From: Treponemataceae bacterium
GTDB taxonomy: Bacteria; Spirochaetota; Spirochaetia; Treponematales; Treponemataceae
Direction of reading: 5' to 3'
DNA length: 7,835 bases
NCBI GenBank assembly: GCA_024402455.1
Contig: JAKSTS010000076.1
Span: 1 to 7,835, forward strand
Shown here: piece by piece, positions 1 to 6,862 of the stretch
Layout: each line of letters opens with the position of its first letter
How positions within the stretch are numbered: the first letter of the stretch is position 1
Made by a program: the position numbers and the translations under genes
Notes under the pieces: generated by a model
What the model saw: only the letters and a program-made list of their open reading frames with translations
Databases searched by the model: none
What the model was told of the DNA's origin: nothing

Positions 1-164
1 ACATATATTTGCAATATTCTGGTTCTGCAATTTGTTGAATTAGTATGGATAAAAAAGCAGAAAACCATTACACTACAGTCTGTAAAACATCGGTATTGTT
101 AATATAGCGCATTTTCCGTTTTATTGTCTATGGAAATGACTGTAAAAACTTAAATCGATTCGTG

Positions 165-170
165 TATAAT
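165..170 (+). promoter_or_regulatory. Possible -10 box of the folD operon promoter
   Basis: A perfect TATAAT hexamer lies about 195 bases before the folD start. The matching -35 is poor: TGTAAA at 141-146 with an 18-base spacer matches TTGACA at only three positions. If used, transcription would start near 177 and the mRNA would have a leader of roughly 190 bases. TATAAT is expected by chance fairly often in such AT-rich DNA, so this is tentative. Confidence 0.3.
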
Positions 171-354
171 TTCAACAGCTGAAACAATGAAACGGTTACA
201 GTTATGCAGAAAATAATGCAGTTTTTTGAGTAATCTTGAGATATATGAAATAAATTTATATGATTTCATTGGTTTGGTTTTAATGCGCTTTGAATATGTT
301 TTTTAAAGTGCTTCTTGATTTTTTAGATGCAAAATTTAATTTTTTAACAGATAT

Positions 355-359
355 AGGAG
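355..359 (+). promoter_or_regulatory. Ribosome binding site of folD
   Basis: AGGAG sits six bases before the ATG at 366. It is a canonical Shine-Dalgarno sequence and fixes the folD start. Confidence 0.8.
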
Positions 360-365
360 TTTGTT

Positions 366-1247
366 ATGAGTGCAGAAATTATTGATGGTTTTCAGATTGC
401 AGCAGATGTTCGTCATCGTGTTGCTGAAAAAACAGCCGAACTGGTAAAAACAGGAATTCATCCTTGTCTTGCAGTGATTCTTGTCGGTGAAAATCCTGCC
501 AGTGTTTCTTATGTAACCGGAAAAGAAAAAGCACTTGCAGAAGTTGGCATGAAAGACCGTTCTATTCGTCTGCCGGAATCAACTTCTGAAGAAGAGCTCT
601 TAAAAATTATAGATGAACTTAACGATGACCCTTCTGTTCATGGAATTCTTGTACAGCTTCCGCTTCCGAAGCATATTGATGAAGATAAAGTTATTATGGC
701 TATAAAGCCTGAAAAAGATGTTGATGGTTTTCACCCTGTAAATGTTGGAAATCTGGTTATCGGACGAAAAGCTTTTTTGCCATGCACTCCGCACGGAATT
801 ATTGTTTTGCTTGAAACAATGGGAATAAAAACAGACGGAGCTCATGCCGTTGTTGTCGGTCGTTCAAATATTGTCGGCAAACCTGTTTCATTGCTTCTTG
901 CACGCCGCGAAACAAACGCTACAGTAACAATCTGTCATACAGGCACAAAAGATTTGGCTTCAATTACAAAACAGGCAGATATTCTTGTTGCGGCTGTTGG
1001 ACGTCCAAAAATGATTAGTGCAGATATGATTAAACCAGGTGCTGTAGTTATTGATGTCGGTGTAAACCGCATTCCTGATGCAACTAAAAAAAGCGGTTTC
1101 CGTCTTGTCGGCGATGTTGATTTTGAAAATGCAAAAGAAGTTGCTTCATATATAACACCAGTTCCAAAAGGTGTTGGCCCTATGACAATCGCAATGCTTA
1201 TGCAGAATGTCCTGGAAGCAGCTTTGGCTGCAGCTGAATCAAAATGA
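366..1247 (+). CDS. folD: Bifunctional methylenetetrahydrofolate dehydrogenase / methenyltetrahydrofolate cyclohydrolase FolD
   Basis: This cytoplasmic enzyme oxidises 5,10-methylene-THF to 5,10-methenyl-THF with NAD(P)+, then hydrolyses it to 10-formyl-THF, supplying one-carbon units for purines and formyl-Met. The 293 residues match the usual family length. Visible landmarks are the catalytic YVxxK region (Tyr49, Lys53), QLPLP with Gln97, KDVDGFHP with Asp120 (all offset by one from the E. coli residues Tyr50, Lys54, Gln98 and Asp121), PCTP at 139-142, the nucleotide-binding GRSNIVGKP at 165-173, and the C-terminal [10 protein letters not shown] at 265-274. The last is usually PVPGGVGPMT; here the first Gly is Lys268. 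The start is supported by AGGAG. The stop overlaps the folE2 start (ATGA at 1244-1247), so the two genes are probably translationally coupled. Confidence 0.97.
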   Translation: MSAEIIDGFQIAADVRHRVAEKTAELVKTGIHPCLAVILVGENPASVSYVTGKEKALAEVGMKDRSIRLPESTSEEELLKIIDELNDDPSVHGILVQLPLPKHIDEDKVIMAIKPEKDVDGFHPVNVGNLVIGRKAFLPCTPHGIIVLLETMGIKTDGAHAVVVGRSNIVGKPVSLLLARRETNATVTICHTGTKDLASITKQADILVAAVGRPKMISADMIKPGAVVIDVGVNRIPDATKKSGFRLVGDVDFENAKEVASYITPVPKGVGPMTIAMLMQNVLEAALAAAESK

Positions 1248-2068
1248 TAGACATTCAAAAACAGCAGGATGACCGCGAAATACCGCTTAAAAAAGTTGGC
1301 GTAAAAAATTTGCAGTATCCGGTTCATGTGCTTGACCGCAAAAACCATACACAGACAACTTCTGCTGTAGTTGATTTGTATGTAAATCTTCCAAAGCATT
1401 TTAAAGGAACGCACATGAGCCGCTTTGTTACGGTTTTTCATAAATATCATGAAAATCTGTCGATGCGGCATTTTCTGCTTATGCTTGAAGAAATTCGTAC
1501 AACTTTGGATGCTGCCGAAGCTTTCGGTACGTTACGGTTTCCGTTTTATCTTGAGAAAAAAGCACCTGTAACAGGGCAGTGTGGCATGATGGCATACGAA
1601 TGCGTTTATGAAGGAACAGTTCGTAAAAGCGAAAACAGTGAAAAAGAAAAAAAATCTGAATTTTTCGTAAGCATTTCTGTTCCTGTAACGACACTTTGTC
1701 CTTGTTCAAAAGCAATAAGCTCAAACGGTGCACACAATCAACGTGGAATTGTAACTGTAAAAGTGCAGAATACATCGTTTTTCTGGATTGAAGATATTAT
1801 TGAGCTGGTTGAATCGTGTGCATCTTGTGCACTTTATTCAGTATTGAAACGTGAAGATGAAAAGTTTGTAACTGAACATGCGTATGAAAATCCACGGTTT
1901 GTAGAAGATTTAGTCCGTGAAGTTTATATAGGACTTAGGGATTTTGCTTCCGGTGAAAATCCACGGGCCGAAAAACCTTTCAGCTGGTTTAGTGTAGAAG
2001 CTGAAAATTTTGAAAGCATTCATAATCATAATGCGTATGCTTACACGGAATTTTCTGAGGAGTCATAA
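1244..2068 (+). CDS. folE2: GTP cyclohydrolase FolE2 (type IB)
   Basis: FolE2 converts GTP to 7,8-dihydroneopterin triphosphate and formate, the first step towards folate and also towards queuosine-type deazapurines. It is unrelated in fold class to the zinc enzyme FolE and can use other divalent metals. The 274 residues fit the family. The N-terminus has the usual [10 protein letters not shown] region (18-27). The signature [12 protein letters not shown] (149-160) precedes GAHNQRG (162-168). Cys152 and His164 have the 12-residue spacing of the metal-site pair in characterised FolE2 (Cys147 and His159 of the gonococcal enzyme), and Glu206 in KREDEKF fits the third ligand. The conserved [10 protein letters not shown] follows at 213-222. 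There is no good ribosome site of its own; the start codon overlaps the folD stop, and the gene overlaps miaB by one base, so it is mid-operon. Confidence 0.95.
   Translation: MIDIQKQQDDREIPLKKVGVKNLQYPVHVLDRKNHTQTTSAVVDLYVNLPKHFKGTHMSRFVTVFHKYHENLSMRHFLLMLEEIRTTLDAAEAFGTLRFPFYLEKKAPVTGQCGMMAYECVYEGTVRKSENSEKEKKSEFFVSISVPVTTLCPCSKAISSNGAHNQRGIVTVKVQNTSFFWIEDIIELVESCASCALYSVLKREDEKFVTEHAYENPRFVEDLVREVYIGLRDFASGENPRAEKPFSWFSVEAENFESIHNHNAYAYTEFSEES
2057..2062 (+). promoter_or_regulatory. Ribosome binding site of miaB
   Basis: GAGGAG lies inside the last codons of folE2, five bases before the ATG at 2068. It supports this miaB start even though the start codon shares a base with the folE2 stop (TAATG). 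Confidence 0.8.
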
Positions 2069-3468
2069 TGACCTATGTTTGTGAGACTTATGGGTGGCAG
2101 ATGAATAAAGCAGAATCTGCTTCGGTTGAACAGCTGCTTTTAGAACGTGGCTGGAAAGCAGCAGAATATGCTGAAACAGCAGCTTTGGTTATTATAAATA
2201 CATGTTCTGTGCGTATAACCGCAGAGACCAGAATACATGGCCGTCTCGGCTGGTATTCGGCTTTAAAAAAAGAACGCAGCGGCGAACAAGTTATGGCACA
2301 TCATCGTGTTAGCAGACCTTGCGAAGTTCCGTTAAAAAAATTGACTGTCGTTGTTACTGGATGTATGGCAGAAAGATTAAAGGACAGCTTGAAAATTCAG
2401 TTTCCTGTGGTTGACTATGTTGTCGGCACATTTAAAAAACAGCATTTTCAAGACATTATTGATGCAGTTGAACAAAATCGTGAGCTTGTTAATCTTGAAG
2501 AAGACGCAGTTTATTCATTTGCGCCTCTTTCGTATGAACCTGGCGCTTTTCAGGCTTTTGTACCGATTATGCATGGCTGCAATAATTTCTGTTCATATTG
2601 CATTGTTCCATACGTCCGCGGCAGGGAAATTTCACGTTCTGCAGCAGAAATTATTAAAGAAATAGATATGCTTAGTGCTCATTCTGTAAAAGAAATTACG
2701 CTTCTTGGCCAGAATGTAAATTCATACAGATTTGAAGAAACTCTTGAAGACGGCACTGTCAATACTGTTGATTTTCCGGAACTTTTGGAACGGATTGCAA
2801 AACATATACGCGAAACAAAATCTTCAATAGGCTGGGTTAGATTTATGTCGAGTCATCCGAAAGATTTGTCTGACCGCCTGATTGATGTAATTGCAAGAGA
2901 ACGTGTTTTGTGCCGTCATATTCATCTGCCAGTGCAGAATGGTTCAAATGCAGTGCTAAAGGCAATGAACCGCAAATATACACGCGAACATTATCTTGAA
3001 CTTGTTCAAAAAATCCGCGGCCGCATTCCAGATGTTTCGCTTTCTACAGACATTCTTGTAGGTTTTCCTGGTGAAACAGAAGAAGATTTTGAACAGACAG
3101 TTTCTCTCATGCAGCAGGTACGCTATGAAGCGGCTTATATGTATTATTATAATCCACGAGAAGGAACTGTCGCATTCAGCATGAAAAATCAGATTCCTGT
3201 TGAAGAAAAGAAACGGCGTGTTGCTAAAATTATAGAACAGCAGCTTGTCATTACAAAAGAGAATCTTTTGAAACGCATTGGAGAAAAGGTGCTTGTTCTT
3301 GTTGAAGCAGAAAGCCGCGATAATTCTTTTGAAGTTTTGGGACGCACTGAACGGGATGAAAGGGTTGTTTTTGCAGGAGATAAATCTTTAATTGGCAATT
3401 TTGTTCATGTTTCTTTAGATGAACTTAATGGCAATACTTTCAAAGGTTCTCTGCTGAAAGACAGTTAA
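2068..3468 (+). CDS. miaB: tRNA-2-methylthio-N6-dimethylallyladenosine synthase MiaB, with a cluster Cys replaced by Trp
   Basis: MiaB is a radical-SAM enzyme that adds a methylthio group to i6A37 of tRNAs reading UNN codons. The 466 residues show an N-terminal UPF0004 domain (about 1-140), a radical-SAM domain with MHGCNNFCSYC (Cys171, Cys175, Cys178), further family motifs (LLGQNVNSY, HLPVQNGSN, DILVGFPGET) and a C-terminal TRAM domain (about 395-460). The TRAM domain and overall match favour MiaB over MtaB or RimO. The UPF0004 domain normally holds a second 4Fe-4S cluster on three Cys. Two are present (Cys46 in NTCSVR, Cys99 in TGCM), but the first, in the GCQMN motif, reads GWQMN (Trp10, TGG at 2095-2097). 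A Cys lies nearby at residue 5. The Cys46-Cys99 spacing is longer than usual, with a hydrophilic insert near 69-88. Last gene of the operon. Confidence 0.93.
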   Translation: MTYVCETYGWQMNKAESASVEQLLLERGWKAAEYAETAALVIINTCSVRITAETRIHGRLGWYSALKKERSGEQVMAHHRVSRPCEVPLKKLTVVVTGCMAERLKDSLKIQFPVVDYVVGTFKKQHFQDIIDAVEQNRELVNLEEDAVYSFAPLSYEPGAFQAFVPIMHGCNNFCSYCIVPYVRGREISRSAAEIIKEIDMLSAHSVKEITLLGQNVNSYRFEETLEDGTVNTVDFPELLERIAKHIRETKSSIGWVRFMSSHPKDLSDRLIDVIARERVLCRHIHLPVQNGSNAVLKAMNRKYTREHYLELVQKIRGRIPDVSLSTDILVGFPGETEEDFEQTVSLMQQVRYEAAYMYYYNPREGTVAFSMKNQIPVEEKKRRVAKIIEQQLVITKENLLKRIGEKVLVLVEAESRDNSFEVLGRTERDERVVFAGDKSLIGNFVHVSLDELNGNTFKGSLLKDS

Positions 3469-3521
3469 GAAAACGCCTGTTGCAAACTTCATTTTCTGTA
3501 GGAAAGTTTTGAAGTTGAAAA

Positions 3522-3554
3522 TGCAGATTATATCTGTAAATAATTGCAGTTTTT
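3522..3554 (+). terminator. Weak terminator-like hairpin after miaB
   Basis: TGCA (3522-3525) pairs with TGCA (3545-3548), and ATTAT (3527-3531) with ATAAT (3540-3544). There is one bulged G on the left side and an eight-base loop. G and five T follow. The stem is AT-rich and far weaker than the one at 5176, so it may only partly end the folD-folE2-miaB transcript. A similar sequence recurs at 5268-5313. A second inverted repeat (AACTTCA 3485-3491, TGAAGTT 3510-3516) has no T-run. Confidence 0.4.
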
Positions 3555-3613
3555 AGTGTCTTATTTTTAGTATTTTTGAAATAGCTGAAATTCATTTACA
3601 AGGCAGGAATGTT

Positions 3614-4177
3614 ATGAAAACTTTTTGGAAAAGTGAAAAAAAAGAAACTTTGAAAACCACAGAAACTCAACTTGCTGAAGAAGTGAAAGTTGAAGAAAAA
3701 AACGAAACTGAAAACCGTGAAAGCCAGCATAAAAAAGCATCTGCGGTTTCTCGGAAAGGAGCAACAAAAATGCCGTGGCGTTTAATAAAGCTTGTTTTGA
3801 TTTTGCTGTTTGCAATTGTTTTTGCTGCATTTAATATTGATAACCGGTGCGGTGTTTCTTTGATTTTTGTGAGTTTTCAGAATGTGCCTGTATTTGTGAC
3901 AATGTTTGTTTCTTTCTGTGTCGGCATAATATTTGTGCTGCCGTTTACAATCGGAAGGGATTCTGCTGTAAGAAAAGCACAGGAAGCTGAAGCAGAAGTT
4001 GAAAAACTTAAAGCACAAAAAGCTATGTGGAGCCGGCAGAAAAAGATGCCGAAAATAAAACGTGAAAAGAAATCTTTTTTCAAGTCAAAGGCTGCTAAAA
4101 AAGAAGCAGGCGGTTCTTTGAAAGAAACTGAATCTTTTCAAACTGAATCAGTGTCGGAAGAAAAAACAAATGAATAA
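3614..4177 (+). CDS. LapA-like (DUF1049) two-helix inner-membrane protein with charged tails
   Basis: Residues 53-112 have the form of the LapA/DUF1049 domain: a basic start (MPWRLIK), a first helix (about 57-73), the FNIDNR turn (73-78), an amphipathic stretch and a second helix (about 91-112). LapA-domain proteins are small inner-membrane proteins; LapA of E. coli works with LapB in lipopolysaccharide control, but that role need not hold in a spirochaete. The domain is flanked by a Lys/Glu-rich 52-residue N-terminal tail and a long charged C-terminal tail, probably coiled coil near 118-140. The start at 3614 has AGGAA four bases upstream. An internal in-frame ATG at 3770 (residue 53) has a better site and would give a 135-residue protein beginning where the domain begins; it may be the main or an additional start. 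The 3' end overlaps the next gene by eight bases. Confidence 0.8.
   Translation: MKTFWKSEKKETLKTTETQLAEEVKVEEKNETENRESQHKKASAVSRKGATKMPWRLIKLVLILLFAIVFAAFNIDNRCGVSLIFVSFQNVPVFVTMFVSFCVGIIFVLPFTIGRDSAVRKAQEAEAEVEKLKAQKAMWSRQKKMPKIKREKKSFFKSKAAKKEAGGSLKETESFQTESVSEEKTNE
3755..3761 (+). promoter_or_regulatory. Strong internal ribosome binding site, alternative LapA-like start at 3770
   Basis: AAAGGAG lies eight bases before an in-frame ATG at 3770. Both sequence and spacing are better than those at the upstream start (AGGAA, four bases from 3614). The protein from 3770 begins MPWRLIK, which is how LapA-domain proteins commonly start. Confidence 0.6.
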
Positions 4178-5162
4178 AATTTTTGCTGGGGTTGCTAGAA
4201 AAGCAAAGTCTGGAATTTGTCTGGTTGTAACGATTTTATTTATGTCGTCTGTTTTTGCAGAAACTTCGCAGGTTATAACCAATGCTGTAAAAACCGGTTC
4301 TGTCGAGAGTGCAATTAATTATATAAAAGGTTCTTTGCCTGGTGTTCAAGATCTGAATGAGCAAAAGGAAATCATGCTGTTTTTAGGACGTCTACAGCAG
4401 CAGGCTGCTCTTTATCGGGATGCTTATGAATCTTATTCTGTTGTAATTGCTCTTGATAAAACTGTGCCTAACGTTGACGTCCGGCTTGATGCTGCAGTTA
4501 GTATTCTTGCAGCAGGTGAAACAGCAACAGCAGAAAGTGTCTTGGATTCAATTCTGGCAATAGAAAGTGACGATGCGGCTGGTGCAAAGGCAAAAATGCT
4601 TGCTGTCTGGTGCGGTGTATTAAAAGCTTCGACGCCAGAAGAACTAGATACGCCTGTCAGTCATTTTGTCAGCTTTTTAGATGATCCGGCGATGGCCTGT
4701 GAAAAGCCTGCCATTCTTTTTTCGCTATGGTGGTTGACGGGCGATGTGGCTTATGCGCAGAAACTTGAAACAGATTTTGCAAAAACACCGGAAGCTGCGT
4801 GTGCAAATGGAAGGGCAGAAGTTCTGCCTCTGCCATATTTTTATTTTATTCCACGAAAAAATGCTGGTTTTGATGCAAAAGAAGCTGCTTTAAGATATTC
4901 AAATAAAAAAGCTGTTGCATCTGCAAAAGAAGCAGAAAATCAAAAAGTAATCTGGCAGCAGGTTGGTCTTTTTAAAGACGAGAATAATGCAGAAAATTGT
5001 GTTAAACGTCTTGTTGCAGCAGGTTTCAGACCGGAAGTGCTTAAACAGACAAAACCAAGCGGAAATAATTATACGGCCGTTGTTGTAAAAGAAACAGATG
5101 GTTCTGTTGCACAGGCTTTGCGTAATGCTGGGTTCGAATGCTATCCTGTTTTTGAAGAATAG
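4170..5162 (+). CDS. Exported helical-repeat (TPR-like) protein with C-terminal SPOR domain
   Basis: The 330-residue product has a clear signal peptide: a basic start (Lys, Arg to residue 13), a hydrophobic core at about 16-28 and a likely cut after VFA (residue 30). There is no lipobox, so it should be soluble in the periplasm. Residues about 33-210 look like helical repeats of TPR type (for example 67-95 and 105-130), though no single repeat is textbook. Residues about 259-328 have SPOR-domain character: a start of the form WQQVGLF, the spacing to AENCVKRLVAAGF, then YTAVVV and a final ALRNAGFECYPV. SPOR domains bind peptidoglycan stripped of stem peptides, typically at division sites, so a role in wall or division is inferred. 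GGAAG lies nine bases before the ATG. The gene overlaps the LapA-like gene by eight bases and is closed by a strong terminator. Confidence 0.85.
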   Translation: MNKIFAGVARKAKSGICLVVTILFMSSVFAETSQVITNAVKTGSVESAINYIKGSLPGVQDLNEQKEIMLFLGRLQQQAALYRDAYESYSVVIALDKTVPNVDVRLDAAVSILAAGETATAESVLDSILAIESDDAAGAKAKMLAVWCGVLKASTPEELDTPVSHFVSFLDDPAMACEKPAILFSLWWLTGDVAYAQKLETDFAKTPEAACANGRAEVLPLPYFYFIPRKNAGFDAKEAALRYSNKKAVASAKEAENQKVIWQQVGLFKDENNAENCVKRLVAAGFRPEVLKQTKPSGNNYTAVVVKETDGSVAQALRNAGFECYPVFEE

Positions 5163-5175
5163 CGCAAGATAATGG

Positions 5176-5208
5176 GCAGTTCTGAATCGTTTCAGAACTG
5201 CTTTTTTT
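5176..5208 (+). terminator. Rho-independent terminator after the SPOR-domain gene
   Basis: A perfect 11-bp stem (GCAGTTCTGAA at 5176-5186, TTCAGAACTGC at 5191-5201) with a TCGT loop is followed directly by seven T (5202-5208). It starts 14 bases after the stop codon. The opposite strand has no T-run after the stem, so it serves only the plus-strand transcript. Confidence 0.93.
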
Positions 5209-5267
5209 ATGCTTGTGTCAAAGTCGCGCTGTTTTTAAATCTGGCAGAATATAAAAATCAAAGTGGC

Positions 5268-5313
5268 TGCAGATTAAAAAGTGAATTTTGAAAATTGCAA
5301 TTTTTAGAGTCTT
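5268..5313. repeat. Second copy of the TGCAG...TGCARTTTTT intergenic element
   Basis: This noncoding stretch between the convergent genes repeats sequence found after miaB. TGCAGATTA is at 5268-5276, matching 3522-3530. The 21 bases at 5293-5313 match 3542-3562 at 19 positions. The distance between the two blocks differs by five bases. A perfect 14-bp palindrome (5291-5304) lies inside. It can fold into a weak hairpin ending in T5, so it may be a backup plus-strand terminator or a degenerate dispersed repeat. No gene is seen between 5163 and 5347. Confidence 0.4.
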
Positions 5314-5347
5314 TTATCATTAAATAAATTAAACATGTTTCAAAAAA

Positions 5348-6856
5348 TTAATTTTCGGCAGTTAAAAGCCTTTCAAGTTTTATTGCAGGTGCTGTTGTGT
5401 TTGCAAAACCGTCTGTCGTAATTGAAACTGGTGTCAGAACAAGTGTTTCGCGTATGTCTGTGCCGGTTGTCGTTGTTGTAAAAGAAGGCAGATAATATCC
5501 ATGTAGATATTTTTCATCTGAAAATGACTTGAACTGCAGTAATGTTGTGTTTTTTATGCGCAAAGATGTAACGGCTCCATTTGCTGTCCATGATTCACTT
5601 GTAATTGAATATTGACCGTTTTTGATTGTTATTGACATGTTTGTATTTGTTGTCCAGATATGGCTGCTTGTTTCAATCTGTTTCAAAATTGTCTGGTCAA
5701 AATCCGGCTGCTGGGCTGTCATTGACTGAATACTGATTTTTTTGTAAGTGCCATCCCAGAGTGTTTCCTGCATGACGGCCATTTTTACGTCATCATTGAC
5801 TTTTACTTTTATTTCGTCGATGTCATTTAACGAAACGTCAAATCGACGGACAAGGCTTGTAACTGAAGTATTTACCATTGTCAGTTTTGCCCCGCCTCTG
5901 CGCAGCGACGTTGTATTCCATTGATAAATTTCCTGTATTGTGTCTGCAGAAAAGATTATTTCGTGTTTTTCTGGGTTAAAGAAAACATAGCGGACGCTTG
6001 AATCTCCGGCAGATGATTTAAACCATAAGCCGTCAAGAAATTTTTCAAAAGTTTGTGGTGTTCCATCTTGAATTTTCTGCAGTTCTTCTGCTGCAATTTT
6101 TTTGCCTTCAACTCTGTTTTCAGAAACTTTTGTATATTTTTTTGTCAGAGGGTTCCAGTTATACATTGTCTGAATTTGGTCTAAAGAATCTTTATTTTTT
6201 GATGTGTCTGAACTGTAAACCCAGATTGGAAAACTTTCGCCTTGTACCTGAGAAAAATAATACGGATCGCTGCGCTGAATCTGCTGAATAAATATGCTTG
6301 CATCTGCTGTAAAGTCTGCAATGACGTTATATTTGAAATCATTGCCTTTTGTTTCAGGCAAAAGCACTTTTAAAACAGTTTCTTCTTTGCTGTTTAAGCC
6401 TGTGTATGTCAGTGAATTTTTGTGGTCGCCTGTCATATCCTGTACGGAAAAAGAAAATGAGTCACTTTTGGTTATTTCTGTATTAATTTCGCTTTTTCGT
6501 TCATAAATTTTCTTTTTGGAATCGTAAAGCCCTGTAATCAAAAAAATGGAATTTGAACCGGCTTTTCTTATGCTGATAACCTGGTCATCAAAAGTGTCAT
6601 TGTTCATATCGATTGAAATTGCATTAATCAATGTTTCGCCGGGCATGAGTTCAATTAATGAAGTTTGAAGCTCTGTTTCTGTTTCTTCGATAAAAATGTC
6701 TTCTTCTTCGACGGCAGATGACTGTGCATTTGGTTTTATTATTTTTGCGCTGATTGTCTTGTGTTCAGATTCTTTTGGTTTTTTATAAGTATAAACTGCA
6801 AAAATGCTTAGTGTGATTACGGTCAATATAAAAAATATAGTTGTAAAACGTTTCAT
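5348..6856 (-). CDS. Membrane-anchored exported protein of unknown function, treponemal type
   Basis: I do not recognise a named family with certainty. The 502-residue protein has a basic start and one hydrophobic segment (about 6-24) with no clear cleavage site. It contains no cysteine, so it is not a lipoprotein; it is probably anchored by its N-terminus with the rest outside the inner membrane. A Glu/Lys/Ser-rich linker (about 25-70) follows. Residues 83-91 (DMNNDTFDD) fit the DxNxDxxxD calcium loop of FG-GAP/VCBS-type repeats, and 140-148 (DMTGDHKNS) is a degenerate second copy. The rest is rich in beta-type alternation, Ser/Thr and aromatic residues, including YVFFNPEKHEIIF (290-302), WDGTYKK (367-373) and a Thr run at 460-464. 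It recalls large treponemal proteins annotated as pallilysin-related adhesins, but that is memory only; there is no HExxH motif. It is transcribed alone, divergent from alaS, and has no Shine-Dalgarno sequence. Confidence 0.85.
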   Translation of the reverse strand: MKRFTTIFFILTVITLSIFAVYTYKKPKESEHKTISAKIIKPNAQSSAVEEEDIFIEETETELQTSLIELMPGETLINAISIDMNNDTFDDQVISIRKAGSNSIFLITGLYDSKKKIYERKSEINTEITKSDSFSFSVQDMTGDHKNSLTYTGLNSKEETVLKVLLPETKGNDFKYNVIADFTADASIFIQQIQRSDPYYFSQVQGESFPIWVYSSDTSKNKDSLDQIQTMYNWNPLTKKYTKVSENRVEGKKIAAEELQKIQDGTPQTFEKFLDGLWFKSSAGDSSVRYVFFNPEKHEIIFSADTIQEIYQWNTTSLRRGGAKLTMVNTSVTSLVRRFDVSLNDIDEIKVKVNDDVKMAVMQETLWDGTYKKISIQSMTAQQPDFDQTILKQIETSSHIWTTNTNMSITIKNGQYSITSESWTANGAVTSLRIKNTTLLQFKSFSDEKYLHGYYLPSFTTTTTGTDIRETLVLTPVSITTDGFANTTAPAIKLERLLTAEN

Positions 6857-6862
6857 TGCATT

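Larger units (their letters stand above)
1..365. other. Noncoding region and leader upstream of folD
   Basis: No gene can be supported in this AT-rich stretch. A perfect TATAAT lies at 165-170. Two TGCAG words lie at 205-209 and 217-221, the second followed by six T. A weak 7-bp inverted repeat (ATGAAAT at 245-251, ATTTCAT at 263-269) has an 11-base loop. The folD ribosome site is at the end. I looked for a tetrahydrofolate-type riboswitch because of the gene downstream, but saw no recognisable conserved core. A 33-codon frame is open from the left edge to a stop at 100-102; it could be the tail of a neighbouring gene but has no recognisable features. Confidence 0.6.

Noticed and set aside
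1..102. A 33-codon frame open from the left edge, possible tail of an upstream gene
   Set aside because: Too short, no family motif and nothing in the codons to distinguish it from chance; no terminator directly after it.
45..110. Small plus-strand frame of 21 codons starting at 45
   Set aside because: No ribosome site, no conserved features and a length expected by chance.
171..365. Tetrahydrofolate riboswitch in the folD leader
   Set aside because: The position would be suitable, but no recognisable conserved core or convincing set of helices is visible.
935..1471. 178-codon minus-strand frame opposite folD and folE2
   Set aside because: Antisense to two certain genes; composition is the mirror of their codon pattern and there is no ribosome site.
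5176..5208. Bidirectional terminator shared by the convergent genes
   Set aside because: On the minus strand the stem is followed by CCCATTATC with no T-run, so it cannot serve the minus-strand gene in the usual way.
5957..5962. Zinc protease HExxH site in the exported protein (residues 298-299 are His-Glu)
   Set aside because: The sequence reads HEIIF, so the second His is absent; no metalloprotease claim can be made.
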